11,182 nt of DNA from Actinomycetes bacterium (GTDB taxonomy: Bacteria; Actinomycetota; Acidimicrobiia; Acidimicrobiales; RAAP-2). The stretch's first letter is position 1. Every line of letters starts with the position of its first letter. Under the pieces are notes generated by a model. It was given only the letters and a program-made list of their open reading frames with translations. It ran no database searches and was not told where the DNA came from. This document shows, in pieces, positions 1 through 6,084 of this stretch. The position numbers and the translations under genes were made by a program. The DNA lies in the NCBI GenBank assembly GCA_021849765.1, contig JAJZSM010000020.1, positions 1,030 to 12,211 of the forward strand, read 5' to 3'.

Positions 1-66
1 GTCGGATGAAAATAGTTGGTCAATCTCAGCGCGGACGCGCTCGATGGGCGATACTCGTTTGGTCAC
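1..66 (-). CDS. 5' end of a probable transposase (possibly IS256 family), runs off the window
   Basis: Only the first 22 codons are present. They start at a GTG (64-66) and read leftward off the window edge, beginning VTKRVSPIERVRAEIDQLF. An AAGGA-type ribosome site (minus strand, 78-82) lies about 11 bases upstream. The short sequence resembles the N-terminus of actinobacterial IS256/mutator-type transposases, but 22 residues cannot prove that. The upstream stretch (minus strand, about 133-114) reads GGTGTAAAAGTGAAACGGGC and could be the outer end of this element. It abuts the point where the IS3-like orfA stops looking like its family, so this element probably landed in the older IS3 copy. 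The RBS lies in one arm of an inverted repeat, described separately. The family call is inference. Confidence 0.4.
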   Translation of the reverse strand, partial: MTKRVSPIERVRAEIDQLFSSD

Positions 67-73
67 GGGTGTG

Positions 74-110
74 GGTTTCCTTTCGTTGCTTATCGGGCTT
101 GAAAGGAACC
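74..110 (-). promoter_or_regulatory. Inverted repeat that would sequester the RBS of the leftmost CDS
   Basis: On the minus strand GGTTCCTTTC (110-101) can pair with GAAAGGAAACC (84-74), leaving one bulged A and a 16-base loop. The second arm contains the AAGGA ribosome site of the CDS starting at 66, so a transcript entering from outside would fold the RBS away. Such hairpins are a known way for insertion sequences to limit expression from external promoters. Its use here is inferred from position. Confidence 0.35.
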
Positions 111-311
111 TACGCCCGTTTCACTTTTACACCGGGGACTGGACGCGACCCCCACTCTCAGCCCGTCATCGATGTCGGCCTGGTGCAGCCAGCGTTTAAG
201 CGACGAGCGCGAGATGTGAAAGTCATGCGCGACCTCGTCATGGGTGAACTTGCCGTCACGGGCAACCCGCACGACGTCGTCCTTGAACTCTTTCGGGAAC
301 CTCTTGGCCAT
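90..311 (-). pseudogene. IS3-type transposase OrfA, 5' part only (truncated)
   Basis: The 73-residue frame starts at ATG 311, with a GGAAGGA ribosome site seven bases upstream. Residues 1 to about 50 form the helix-turn-helix of IS3-family OrfA proteins: AKRFPKEFKDDVV, then SRSSLKRWLHQADIDDG. In intact family members this is followed by a leucine-zipper region and then OrfB with the DDE catalytic domain. Here the family pattern stops near position 160-145. The remaining residues (ASSPRCKSE and on to the stop) look like read-through of foreign DNA, so there is no catalytic part in the window. It sits inside the integrase gene and is probably inactive. It may still bind its own IS ends, but that is speculation. 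Confidence 0.7.
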
Positions 312-374
312 GGGGACATCCTTCCAGCACGGGGACTCCGTGCACTAGGGATGTCAACCAAACCGGGGGCAGAC
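140..374 (-). mobile_element. Remnant of an IS3-family insertion sequence (left end and orfA 5' part)
   Basis: The integrase reading frame is interrupted near 372-378. From there, minus strand, the sequence reads TGCCCCCGGTTTGGTTGACA, which looks like an IS3-type terminal repeat. A 17-base hairpin and the orfA start follow. The other end of the element is not visible, because homology fades around 160-140 where another sequence begins. The boundaries are approximate, and a target duplication could not be identified because the right end is missing. It is the middle layer of the nested elements in this corner of the window. Confidence 0.6.
327..343 (-). promoter_or_regulatory. Hairpin just upstream of the orfA ribosome site
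   Basis: GCACGG-GGACT-CCGTGC (plus strand) is a perfect 6-bp stem with a 5-base loop. It ends one base before the GGAAGGA ribosome site (minus strand, 325-319) of orfA. It lies between the IS end and the transposase start, where several IS families carry terminators or translation-blocking structures that guard against outside transcription. The integrase transcript would run straight through it. Confidence 0.4.
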
Positions 375-723
375 CCGTCAAGTCCTTGAGCCGCTTCCGA
401 CCGAGGATCGGGATGATGTGGTGGGTAGCCACGCTCATGTAGTTGGCCGCGGCCGAGGGGGCCACCTGATGACTCAAGACGTCTTCGTGCCACCGTTTGA
501 TAAGAGATGCCACCGTGACCGAGGCATCGGGAACGGGCAACCCCGCGTCGACGTGGTTTTGAAGTTCCCGGAATTTCCGACCCGCCTCGGCCCTCGTGCG
601 CGCAGAGACCGTCTTGCGAATGGGGCGGCCTTCCGGGGTGTAGCCCACAACGAGTACGCCGAGCCATCGTCCGTCTGATGCCCGCTGGTAGATCGTTCCT
701 TCGCCATTGGCCCGCTTGTGCAT
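375..723 (-). pseudogene. Phage-type tyrosine integrase, N-terminal fragment
   Basis: The gene starts at ATG 723, five bases after a GGGGGG ribosome site. The first ~60 residues form the arm-type DNA-binding domain (GEGTIYQRASDGRW, then a second strand around GRPIRKTVSARTRAEA). Residues ~68-116 are the start of the SAM-like core-binding domain (TVASLIKRWHEDVL, ANYMSVATHHIIPILG, RLKDLT). Family members continue to about 370-400 residues with the catalytic R...HxxR...Y domain. Here the frame enters an IS3-type end near 375, so the catalytic domain is lost or displaced beyond the left edge. Its start lies 110 bp from the 3' end of tRNA-Val and it reads away from it, the usual layout of an element integrated in a tRNA gene. 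The product cannot recombine DNA. Confidence 0.85.
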
Positions 724-742
724 CTAGTCCCCCCTGTCAATC

Positions 743-765
743 GTTGCTGACACGGTTGCTGACAC
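743..765. repeat. Tandem 11-bp direct repeats between integrase and tRNA
   Basis: GTTGCTGACAC occurs at 743-753 and again at 755-765, a spacing of 12 bp. The repeats lie between the integrase start and the tRNA 3' end, where integrases of this class bind arm-type sites. The 12-bp spacing is a little over one helical turn, so both would face roughly the same side of the DNA. The role as integrase arm sites or an accessory-factor site is inferred from position. Confidence 0.5.
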
Positions 766-808
766 AAGGTACTTCGGACGCTGAAGCAATGAGAGGAGCG
801 GAGCAACC

Positions 809-825
809 GCCTTGTCCTGCAAGGC
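809..825. other. Small hairpin GCCTTG-TCCTG-CAAGGC beside the tRNA 3' end
   Basis: A perfect 6-bp stem with a 5-base loop lies 8 bp from the tRNA CCA end. On the plus strand it is followed by CTTTTC, which gives it a weak terminator look, but the tRNA is read on the minus strand, where no T-run follows. It could be part of the attachment region or a processing barrier. Confidence 0.25.
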
Positions 826-832
826 TTTTCAA

Positions 833-880
833 TGGTGGGCCGTACAGGACTTGAACCTGTGACCCCTTGCGTGTCATGCA
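833..880. other. Probable attachment site half (attL/attB core) in the tRNA-Val 3' part
   Basis: A tyrosine integrase gene starts 110 bp from the tRNA and points away from it. Elements of this type normally recombine within the tRNA 3' half and restore it, and the tRNA is intact here, including its CCA. The second copy of the core, which would mark the other end of the island, must lie left of the window, so the exact core cannot be set from this sequence. Confidence 0.35.
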
Positions 881-909
881 AGTGCGCTACCAGACTGCGC
901 CAACGGCCC
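833..909 (-). tRNA. tRNA-Val(GAC), CCA encoded
   Basis: On the minus strand all arms fold. The acceptor is GGGCCGT/ACGGCCC. The D stem is GCGC/GCGC around a 9-base loop with GG. The anticodon stem is CTTGC/GCAAG with loop ATGACAC. The variable loop is 5 bases (GGGTC). The T stem is ACAGG/CCTGT with loop TTCAAGT. U33 is followed by GAC, which reads valine GUC/GUU codons. The discriminator is A (836) and CCA is encoded (835-833). The mature 5' end is 909. The gene lies 34 bp downstream of the exonuclease stop on the same strand. Its 3' side is the integration target of the neighbouring wrecked element. Confidence 0.95.
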
Positions 910-919
910 TAGGCGTGCA

Positions 920-947
920 ACCCTATCACCTCTCGGGCCAGAGTCAG
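920..947 (-). promoter_or_regulatory. Candidate sigma70-type promoter of tRNA-Val
   Basis: On the minus strand CTGACT (947-942, four of six matching TTGACA) is followed by 16 bases and TAGGGT (925-920, TAnnnT). This places transcription start within about ten bases of the tRNA 5' end at 909. It overlaps the exonuclease stop codon (944-946). No other -10-like hexamer stands closer to the tRNA. Confidence 0.4.
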
Positions 948-1591
948 ACACCTCGGGCTTGGTTCCCGGGCGGCAGTATCGTCAGTTCTCGTTGACCGGC
1001 GTTGTTGTGAACGACCTGCTCCAACAGCACTTCGACCGCCGCGCGGGCGTCGCCCACCGCGTCGTGGCCACCGGGACTGACGTGGTAGTGACCACACAGG
1101 TGCGTCAGTGATCGACGAGGACGAAACGCTCGGCTCGGATCGATGACCAGGTCGTGTTCGATCACGTCGATGATCCGAAACCGGGTTCGTTCGAAGGCGG
1201 CGGCGGCCGCGGCGTCGAGAACGTCGTTCGCGGTCCACCGGAGCATCGCCATGTCGAAGCGCGCCACATTGGCACCGACGATGTAGGCACCTTCCCTGTG
1301 CAAACCGGTCAGAAGGTCGATGGCGCGACGAGCACCCGAAGCCACGTCAAGGACCTCGTGGGTGGAACGCAGTTGATTCAACCGCTGCAGGTCGAGTCCG
1401 TGCACGCGTCGAGCGCCATCGCTGATCGGTCGATCTGGCACCACGAAGAACTCCTCCGCGCTTATAGGTTGACCGTAGCGGTAGACGCAGAAGCCGTAGG
1501 AAATGGCCCGTTCGCGACGAACGTCGAGACCCGTTGTTTCGGTATCGAAGCCAACGAGCAACTCCGGGACGCGATTCATCGTGCTGGCCAC
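944..1591 (-). CDS. DnaQ-like DEDDh 3'-5' exonuclease
   Basis: The protein (215 aa from GTG 1591) has the three exonuclease motifs of the DEDDh family. ExoI is FDTETTGLD, with D16 and E18. ExoII is VGANVARFDMAML, with D113. ExoIII is GHDAVGDARAA, with H176 and D181. These residues bind two metal ions and hydrolyse DNA or RNA from the 3' end. The size fits a stand-alone exonuclease rather than a polymerase fusion, so it may be a proofreading-type or repair nuclease. Start choice: a GAGGA site lies seven bases before GTG 1591, while ATG 1579 has none. The longer open frame to 1819 runs into the permease start and lacks family similarity. It is divergent from the permease. TATCGT at 1637-1642 (minus) is a possible -10. 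Replication or RNA-processing roles cannot be told apart here. Confidence 0.85.
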   Translation of the reverse strand: MASTMNRVPELLVGFDTETTGLDVRRERAISYGFCVYRYGQPISAEEFFVVPDRPISDGARRVHGLDLQRLNQLRSTHEVLDVASGARRAIDLLTGLHREGAYIVGANVARFDMAMLRWTANDVLDAAAAAAFERTRFRIIDVIEHDLVIDPSRAFRPRRSLTHLCGHYHVSPGGHDAVGDARAAVEVLLEQVVHNNAGQRELTILPPGNQARGV

Positions 1592-1763
1592 GACACCATC
1601 CTCGCCGCTACCTGTGACCCTCGCGCCATGTCGGTCACGATAATCCACCGCCGTCGCTCCCTCCGAGCCTCGACGACGCGACGTCGCCGGTTTCACCCCG
1701 CCCATCAGCCAAGGGGCGAGCGGACCGCGGTAGCCTCGTCCAGGAGTCGCACCGGGGGATTCG

Positions 1764-3260
1764 ATGGCGTCGCAGTCGTCAAGAGATGAGGGCCGAAACA
1801 CCGGCCGCGATCTCGTCACCCAAGCTGGCTACCGACCCGAACTACGCCGTACCCTGCGGACGTTCTCGATGTTCGCGATCACCTTCTCGATCATCTCGAT
1901 CACGACGGGGATCTTCCTCAACTTCGGGTTTGGGCTGACGTGGTTTGGGCCGGCGTCCATCTGGACCTGGCCGGTGGTCGCCGTTGGCAACACGCTGATC
2001 GCGCTGATCGTGGCCGAGCTCGGCACGCGTATTCCCCTGGCGGGCTACGCCTATCAATGGAGCAGCCGCCTCGTGAACTCCACCTACGGCTGGTTCGTCG
2101 GGTTCGCGGGCCTGCTCTACATGGCCGTCGGTGGCGGCGCGATTCTGCTGGTGGCGGCGAGCCCGCTTTTGTTGAGCGAGTTCGGGATCAACGCGACGAC
2201 CCATCCACACCTCAATCTCGCGGTGTCGATCATCTTCATGGTCATCGCCACGGTCGCCAACATCATCAGCGTGCAGTTCTCGGCGCGGGTCAACAACGTC
2301 GCGGTCTTCACCGAAATCCTCGGAACCCTGGTCTTCAGTGTGCTGCTGATCGTCCTCTGGGGGCTGAAGGTGAAGCACACGCCCTATGGCGTCTCGCTCC
2401 TGACCAGCACCACGCGCGTGACCTCGAGCCCCATCCCCTACTCGTTCGCCCTCGCCGGCATGCTCGGCGCCTTTACACTCATCGGTTTTGAGTTGGCGGC
2501 AGACATGAGTGAGGACGCGGTCGACCCTCGCCACTCGGTACCGCGCGCGATCATCGCGGGACTCGTGACCTCCGCGGTGCTCGGCATGGTCACCCTGATT
2601 GGCTTCACCCTGGCGATCCCCAACTTGCGGATCGTCGAGCACGCGCCACTGCCGTTGCTCACGATCGCCGAGTTCTGGCTGCCGCCGTGGCTCGTCAAGG
2701 TCTTCATCGCCTTCGTCATCTTCTCGATGTTCGCGATCGCGGTCGTGGGTGCCGGCGCGCAGTCGCGACTGGCGTACTCGATGGCCCGTGACAACATGCT
2801 CCCCGCCTCGACCCACCTGCGACGCGTCGATCGCCACACCCAGACGCCGATCACGGCGTTGCTCGTGCTCGGTGTCATCGACACCGCGATCCTCGTCTAC
2901 GGCTACACCCAACCGAACTCCTTCGGCACGCTCGTCGGCGCAACCGCGATCATCCCGTACCTGATTTACCTCGCGATCACCGTCGCCTACGCGGTCAAAC
3001 GTCGGGCGATTGACGCCTTTCCCGGCGCGTTCTCGCTGGGGCGCTTCGCCAAGCCCGTCATCGGCGCCGTGCTGATCTGGACCGCGGCCGTGCTCGCCAT
3101 GCTGACCCTTTCGTCCGTGTTCAACGGGGCCGACCAGTTCCTGGCGATGGCGGCCGTGCTCGCGTTCATCTGGTACGCACTCGGGCTCCGTCGCCGACTT
3201 CGCCGCGGCATCGCCGGCGTCGAGTCGCTCGCCGAACTCGCCGACGACGTGGAGCGCTGA
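1764..3260 (+). CDS. APC-superfamily amino acid / amine permease
   Basis: This 498-residue membrane protein has about 12 hydrophobic segments, starting near residues 35-57, 67-89, 108-135, 150-171, 182-202 and 228-247. TM1 carries the broken-helix stretch SITTGIF, typical of substrate-binding TM1 in the APC fold. The TM6-7 region reads GFELAADMSEDAVDPRHSVPRAI. After TM8 comes the family signature AGAQSRLAYSMARDNMLP (residues 330-347). These fit the amino acid/choline/GABA permease branch (TC 2.A.3.4), which imports amino acids or amines with protons or sodium. The exact substrate cannot be read from sequence. The start at ATG 1764 follows GGGGGA by four bases. The gene stands alone and its stop touches the convergent dehydrogenase stop. 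Codon use matches its neighbours. Confidence 0.88.
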   Translation: MASQSSRDEGRNTGRDLVTQAGYRPELRRTLRTFSMFAITFSIISITTGIFLNFGFGLTWFGPASIWTWPVVAVGNTLIALIVAELGTRIPLAGYAYQWSSRLVNSTYGWFVGFAGLLYMAVGGGAILLVAASPLLLSEFGINATTHPHLNLAVSIIFMVIATVANIISVQFSARVNNVAVFTEILGTLVFSVLLIVLWGLKVKHTPYGVSLLTSTTRVTSSPIPYSFALAGMLGAFTLIGFELAADMSEDAVDPRHSVPRAIIAGLVTSAVLGMVTLIGFTLAIPNLRIVEHAPLPLLTIAEFWLPPWLVKVFIAFVIFSMFAIAVVGAGAQSRLAYSMARDNMLPASTHLRRVDRHTQTPITALLVLGVIDTAILVYGYTQPNSFGTLVGATAIIPYLIYLAITVAYAVKRRAIDAFPGAFSLGRFAKPVIGAVLIWTAAVLAMLTLSSVFNGADQFLAMAAVLAFIWYALGLRRRLRRGIAGVESLAELADDVER

Positions 3261-3272
3261 CTACCGGCGCTC
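3252..3272. terminator. Candidate bidirectional terminator hairpin spanning two stop codons
   Basis: GAGCGC (3252-3257) pairs with GCGCTC (3267-3272) around a 9-base loop. The loop contains both the permease stop TGA (3258-3260) and the complement of the dehydrogenase stop TAG (3261-3263). The two convergent genes leave no other room for a terminator. There is no T-run, so it is at best an unusual intrinsic terminator. Confidence 0.35.
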
Positions 3273-4043
3273 TTCGGCGATGGAATTACCGCCGTCGACG
3301 ACCAGACACTGTCCCGTCACGTAGGACGCGCCGGGAGTCGCGAGCCACGCAATCGCCGCGGCCACCTCGTCGGGTCGGGCGCTGCGCCCCAGCGGTGTCA
3401 CCTCGCCCTGGGCCGCCTCGTGCGGCGTCTGGGAACCCGTCTTGATCCATCCCGGCGCCACGGCGTTCACCGTGACGCCGTACTGCGCGACGTCAACCGC
3501 CAGGGCGCGCGCGAGACCGACCATGCCCGCCTTGGCGGCGGCGTAGACGGGCTCGTGTCGCATCGCCATGACCGGGCCGGACACGCTCGAAACCATGATG
3601 AATCGCCCCCACCCGCCACCCGTGAGCTCAGGCAGCGCGGCGCGGGCGACGAGGTAGGCGGTGTCGAGATTGCGCGCGATCCCGCTGCGCCAGCCCGCGT
3701 ACTCGATCGACTCGATGGCACCGTTCACCTGCGTCGGATCGGTTACCGAGGTCATGCCGGCGTTGTGCACCACGACGTGCAGTGCCCCGAAGCGTTCCAG
3801 CGCGGTCTCGACCAGGCGCGTGGCCGTGCCCACCTCGGTGAGGTCGCCGACGACGCCGGTGGCGCGATCGGCGCCGAGTTGGCGGACTCGCTCCTCGATC
3901 CTCGCGCTCGTCGAAGCGATCACCACCGTGGCGCCAAGGTCGGCGAGCAGGCGCGCGGTGGCAAAGCCGATGCCGTTCTCGTCACCCGCGCCGGTGACGA
4001 TGGCGGTACGACCAGTCAGGTTGAACAGTTCAGGAATCGACAC
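3261..4043 (-). CDS. Short-chain dehydrogenase/reductase (classical SDR, FabG-like)
   Basis: This is a 260-residue NAD(P)-dependent oxidoreductase of the classical SDR type. The nucleotide-binding loop is TGAGDENGIG (17-26), two residues longer than the usual TGxxxGxG. The HNAG motif is at 93-96. The catalytic residues are S153 (VSSVSG), Y167 and K171 (YAAAKAG). After the catalytic site come PGWIKTG and a C-terminal VDGG. The start is GTG 4043, because GGAGGA (4054-4049) lies five bases ahead. ATG 4073 and the longer frame have no such site. It lies 67 bp downstream of the ABC permease on the same strand, so it may share its transcript, although no functional link is evident. It is convergent with the amino acid permease. 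The substrate is unknown; 3-oxoacyl or sugar/steroid alcohol chemistry are common in the family. Confidence 0.85.
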   Translation of the reverse strand: MSIPELFNLTGRTAIVTGAGDENGIGFATARLLADLGATVVIASTSARIEERVRQLGADRATGVVGDLTEVGTATRLVETALERFGALHVVVHNAGMTSVTDPTQVNGAIESIEYAGWRSGIARNLDTAYLVARAALPELTGGGWGRFIMVSSVSGPVMAMRHEPVYAAAKAGMVGLARALAVDVAQYGVTVNAVAPGWIKTGSQTPHEAAQGEVTPLGRSARPDEVAAAIAWLATPGASYVTGQCLVVDGGNSIAEERR

Positions 4044-4110
4044 GTAGCTCCTCCGACGAGGCAGCCTACTCATCGCTGCGACGGCGCCGGGTGGCGGCGT
4101 TGATGTCTGG

Positions 4111-4947
4111 TTAGGCGTCTCGCTTGGCGAGGAGCCAGCCCCCGATGGCCAAGGAGACGATCGCGTAGCCGACGAGGATCGCGAACCCCACCCACGGACC
4201 GAAGGCGCTCGACCCCTGTGACGCAACCGAGGTCATGGCGTTGCTGATCGTGAAGGGCATGAACTTGAGGATCGGCTGGCTGAAGGACGACGGCAGCGTC
4301 TGCAGGATGATCGGGACCACCAGCAGCACGCCGACGTAGGCGGTAATGGCCCCCGCCGAGTGGCGGATGATCGTCGCGAGCCCCAGGGCGAAGAGTCCGA
4401 GCACGGCGATGACGAGGCCGCCACCCGTGACGGCACGAAGCACGCCGGGCTGGGTGAGCGTGGCGTGGGGCACAGGACTCGTGAGCAGGGACTGGCCGAT
4501 CAGGAAGCCGCCGAAGGCGAGCACCTCGCCCACTACCGCGGCCAGGACGAAGAACACGGCACTCTTGGCTATGAGTACGCGCGCGCGACGCGGCTCGGCC
4601 GCGAGTGTGGCGCGGATCGTGCCCGTGCCGTACTCGGCGCTCATGACCAGAACCCCGAGTACGCCGATGATCAGCTGACTGAACAGCAGCCCACGCAGCG
4701 ACATGCTCGTCGGGTCGAACGTGAGTCGTCTCACGACGGAGAACGTGTTCCACCGACTCGCGATGGTGGATGCCGCGAGCGCCGCGATGCCCAGCGTGAT
4801 GACGGCCATCGCGAGCAGCGTCCACACCGTCGAGCGGACCGTGCGCATCTTGGTCCATTCGGCCCGCACGAGTCCCGAGGTTCGTTGGGGTCGGGTCGTC
4901 GCAAGCGTGCTCGACCAGACCGTTGCAGAAGAGGTGTTCATCGCCAT
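4111..4947 (-). CDS. ABC-2 type transporter permease
   Basis: This 278-residue membrane subunit has six hydrophobic segments, near residues 41-61, 86-104, 127-152, 173-193, 200-217 and 252-273. Between the second and third lies the typical ABC-2 coupling-helix stretch SAEYGTGTIRATLAAEPRR (103-121), which contacts the ATPase. The N-terminus contains VRAEWTKMRTVRSTVW, usual in actinobacterial exporters of this type. The start ATG 4947 follows directly on the TAA of the ATPase gene (TAAATG), so the two are co-translated. A second in-frame ATG two codons on (4941) is an alternative start, with the GGAAAG nine bases away. With the ATPase it should form a homodimeric or two-subunit exporter in the cytoplasmic membrane. 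Cargo could be a lipid, peptide or drug; the sequence does not tell. Confidence 0.87.
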   Translation of the reverse strand: MAMNTSSATVWSSTLATTRPQRTSGLVRAEWTKMRTVRSTVWTLLAMAVITLGIAALAASTIASRWNTFSVVRRLTFDPTSMSLRGLLFSQLIIGVLGVLVMSAEYGTGTIRATLAAEPRRARVLIAKSAVFFVLAAVVGEVLAFGGFLIGQSLLTSPVPHATLTQPGVLRAVTGGGLVIAVLGLFALGLATIIRHSAGAITAYVGVLLVVPIILQTLPSSFSQPILKFMPFTISNAMTSVASQGSSAFGPWVGFAILVGYAIVSLAIGGWLLAKRDA

Positions 4948-5886
4948 TTACTTTCCATTCGTGGTGGCCGTGGCGCCGTCGAGGCGGTGGCCGTGGTACT
5001 CGACACTGTCGCGGGTCATCTCCATGAAGGCGTCTTCCAGGGACGCCGACTGGGGTGAGAGCTCGTAGAGGAAGATGCCCGCGTTGCCACTGGTGATGCC
5101 GATCTGCTCAGCGGACAGGTTGCTCACCGAGAGCGACCCATCGCCCTCGCGACGGATCTGGGCACCCTGGGCCTCGAGCAATCCCTCGAGCTCGTCGGGG
5201 CGCGGGGTCCGTACGCGCACGTACTGACCGGCGTTGGTGGCGATGAAATCGCCCACCGAACCCGTCGAGATGAGTCGACCACGGCCGATCACGACCAGGT
5301 GGTCGGCCGTGAGAGCCATTTCGCTCATCAGATGACTGGAGACGAACACCGTCCGGCCCTCGCTCGCCAGTCCCTTCAACAAGTTACGAACCCAGAGGAT
5401 TCCCTCGGGGTCCAGACCGTTGATCGGCTCGTCGAAGAGCAACGTCCCCGGGTCACCGAGCAGGGCGGCGGCGATGCCCAGTCGTTGGCCCATGCCGAGG
5501 GAGAACTTGCCCACGCGCCGTTTGGCGACCTGGTCAAGTCCGACGAGCTCGATCACGTCGTGGACGCGGCGTCGAGGGATCCCGTTGGACTGAGCGAGGA
5601 ACCACAGGTGGTTAAAGGCCGTTCGGCCCGGGTGGATCGCCTTGGCCTCGAGCAGCGCGCCCACCTCGCGAAGCGGCTGGGCCAACTTGGAATAGGGCGT
5701 GCCATTGATCACCGCCTCGCCCTGGTCGGCGTGATCCAGGCCCATGATGATCCGCATCGTCGTCGATTTTCCCGAACCGTTCGGTCCGAGGAACCCCGTG
5801 ACGACACCAGTCGGCACTTCGAAGTTCAGGTCGTCTACCGCCACGTTGTCTTTGAAGCGTTTGGTCACGCCCCGTACGTCGATCAC
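4948..5886 (-). CDS. ABC transporter ATP-binding protein (ABC-2 exporter / drug-resistance type)
   Basis: This 312-residue nucleotide-binding subunit carries Walker A GPNGSGKST (34-42), signature SLGMGQ (129-134, variant of LSGGQ), Walker B LLFDEP (149-154) with the D-loop GLDP, and switch histidine H185 in SSHLMSE. The usual Q-loop glutamine is replaced: the region reads VGALLEAKAIHPGRTA. That variant is common in this exporter branch. The last ~90 residues form the short extra domain seen in BcrA/DrrA-type ATPases. The start is GTG 5886, with GAGGAGGAG ending four bases upstream. The frame continues open to 6381 but upstream sequence lacks ABC similarity. It is followed at once by its permease and is divergent from a sensor kinase/regulator pair that probably controls it. 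Confidence 0.9.
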   Translation of the reverse strand: MIDVRGVTKRFKDNVAVDDLNFEVPTGVVTGFLGPNGSGKSTTMRIIMGLDHADQGEAVINGTPYSKLAQPLREVGALLEAKAIHPGRTAFNHLWFLAQSNGIPRRRVHDVIELVGLDQVAKRRVGKFSLGMGQRLGIAAALLGDPGTLLFDEPINGLDPEGILWVRNLLKGLASEGRTVFVSSHLMSEMALTADHLVVIGRGRLISTGSVGDFIATNAGQYVRVRTPRPDELEGLLEAQGAQIRREGDGSLSVSNLSAEQIGITSGNAGIFLYELSPQSASLEDAFMEMTRDSVEYHGHRLDGATATTNGK

Positions 5887-5974
5887 GTCTCTCCTCCTCG
5901 TCGAGCTCCACCAGGATCCATCCAGTGTGTCGGGCCACGAGTCGGTACAACTCGGCCGCGGGGTCCAATCTGAC

Positions 5975-5990
5975 TCATCCTCGAGGATGA
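5975..5990. promoter_or_regulatory. Perfect 16-bp palindrome, candidate operator between ABC and two-component genes
   Basis: TCATCCTCGAGGATGA reads the same on both strands. It lies 89 bp before the ATPase start and 95 bp before the kinase start, almost midway in the divergent 198-bp gap. LuxR/NarL-type regulators bind as dimers to such dyads, and the adjacent regulator is of that type. No other strong dyad was seen in the gap. Binding is inferred. Confidence 0.45.
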
Positions 5991-6072
5991 TCTCACCGTC
6001 GCTCGTACTCGTCATCCGTGCGACTGACGGCCACTGCACCTCGCGATGGAGGCGCCGCGCACCTCGAGTCGA

Positions 6073-6078
6073 TAGCGT
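6073..6078 (+). promoter_or_regulatory. Candidate -10 element for a leaderless kinase mRNA
   Basis: TAGCGT (TAnnnT) ends six bases before the GTG at 6085. A transcription start 6-7 bases after a -10 would fall on the start codon itself. There is no ribosome site upstream of the GTG, and no good -35. Both fit the leaderless genes common in actinobacteria. Confidence 0.45.
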
Positions 6079-6084
6079 CTGACC

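Noticed and set aside
474..881. Minus-strand frame of 135 codons running through the tRNA and integrase
   Set aside because: Its N-terminal GVTGSSPVRPT is the familiar false translation of a tRNA T-arm, and the rest is a shifted frame of the integrase.
1592..1763. Clear operator in the exonuclease/permease divergent gap
   Set aside because: Only weak -10-like hexamers (TATCGT minus at 1637-1642, TAGCCT plus at 1731-1736) without -35 partners, and no good dyad.
1842..2912. Long minus-strand frame (356 codons) opposite the permease
   Set aside because: It is rich in Arg, Asp, His and Gly and has no domain pattern, a shadow of GC-rich coding DNA. The plus-strand permease has membrane helices and signatures.
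4360..5058. Plus-strand frame of 232 codons opposite the ABC permease
   Set aside because: Charged low-complexity composition and no start signal. The opposite strand encodes a clear membrane subunit.
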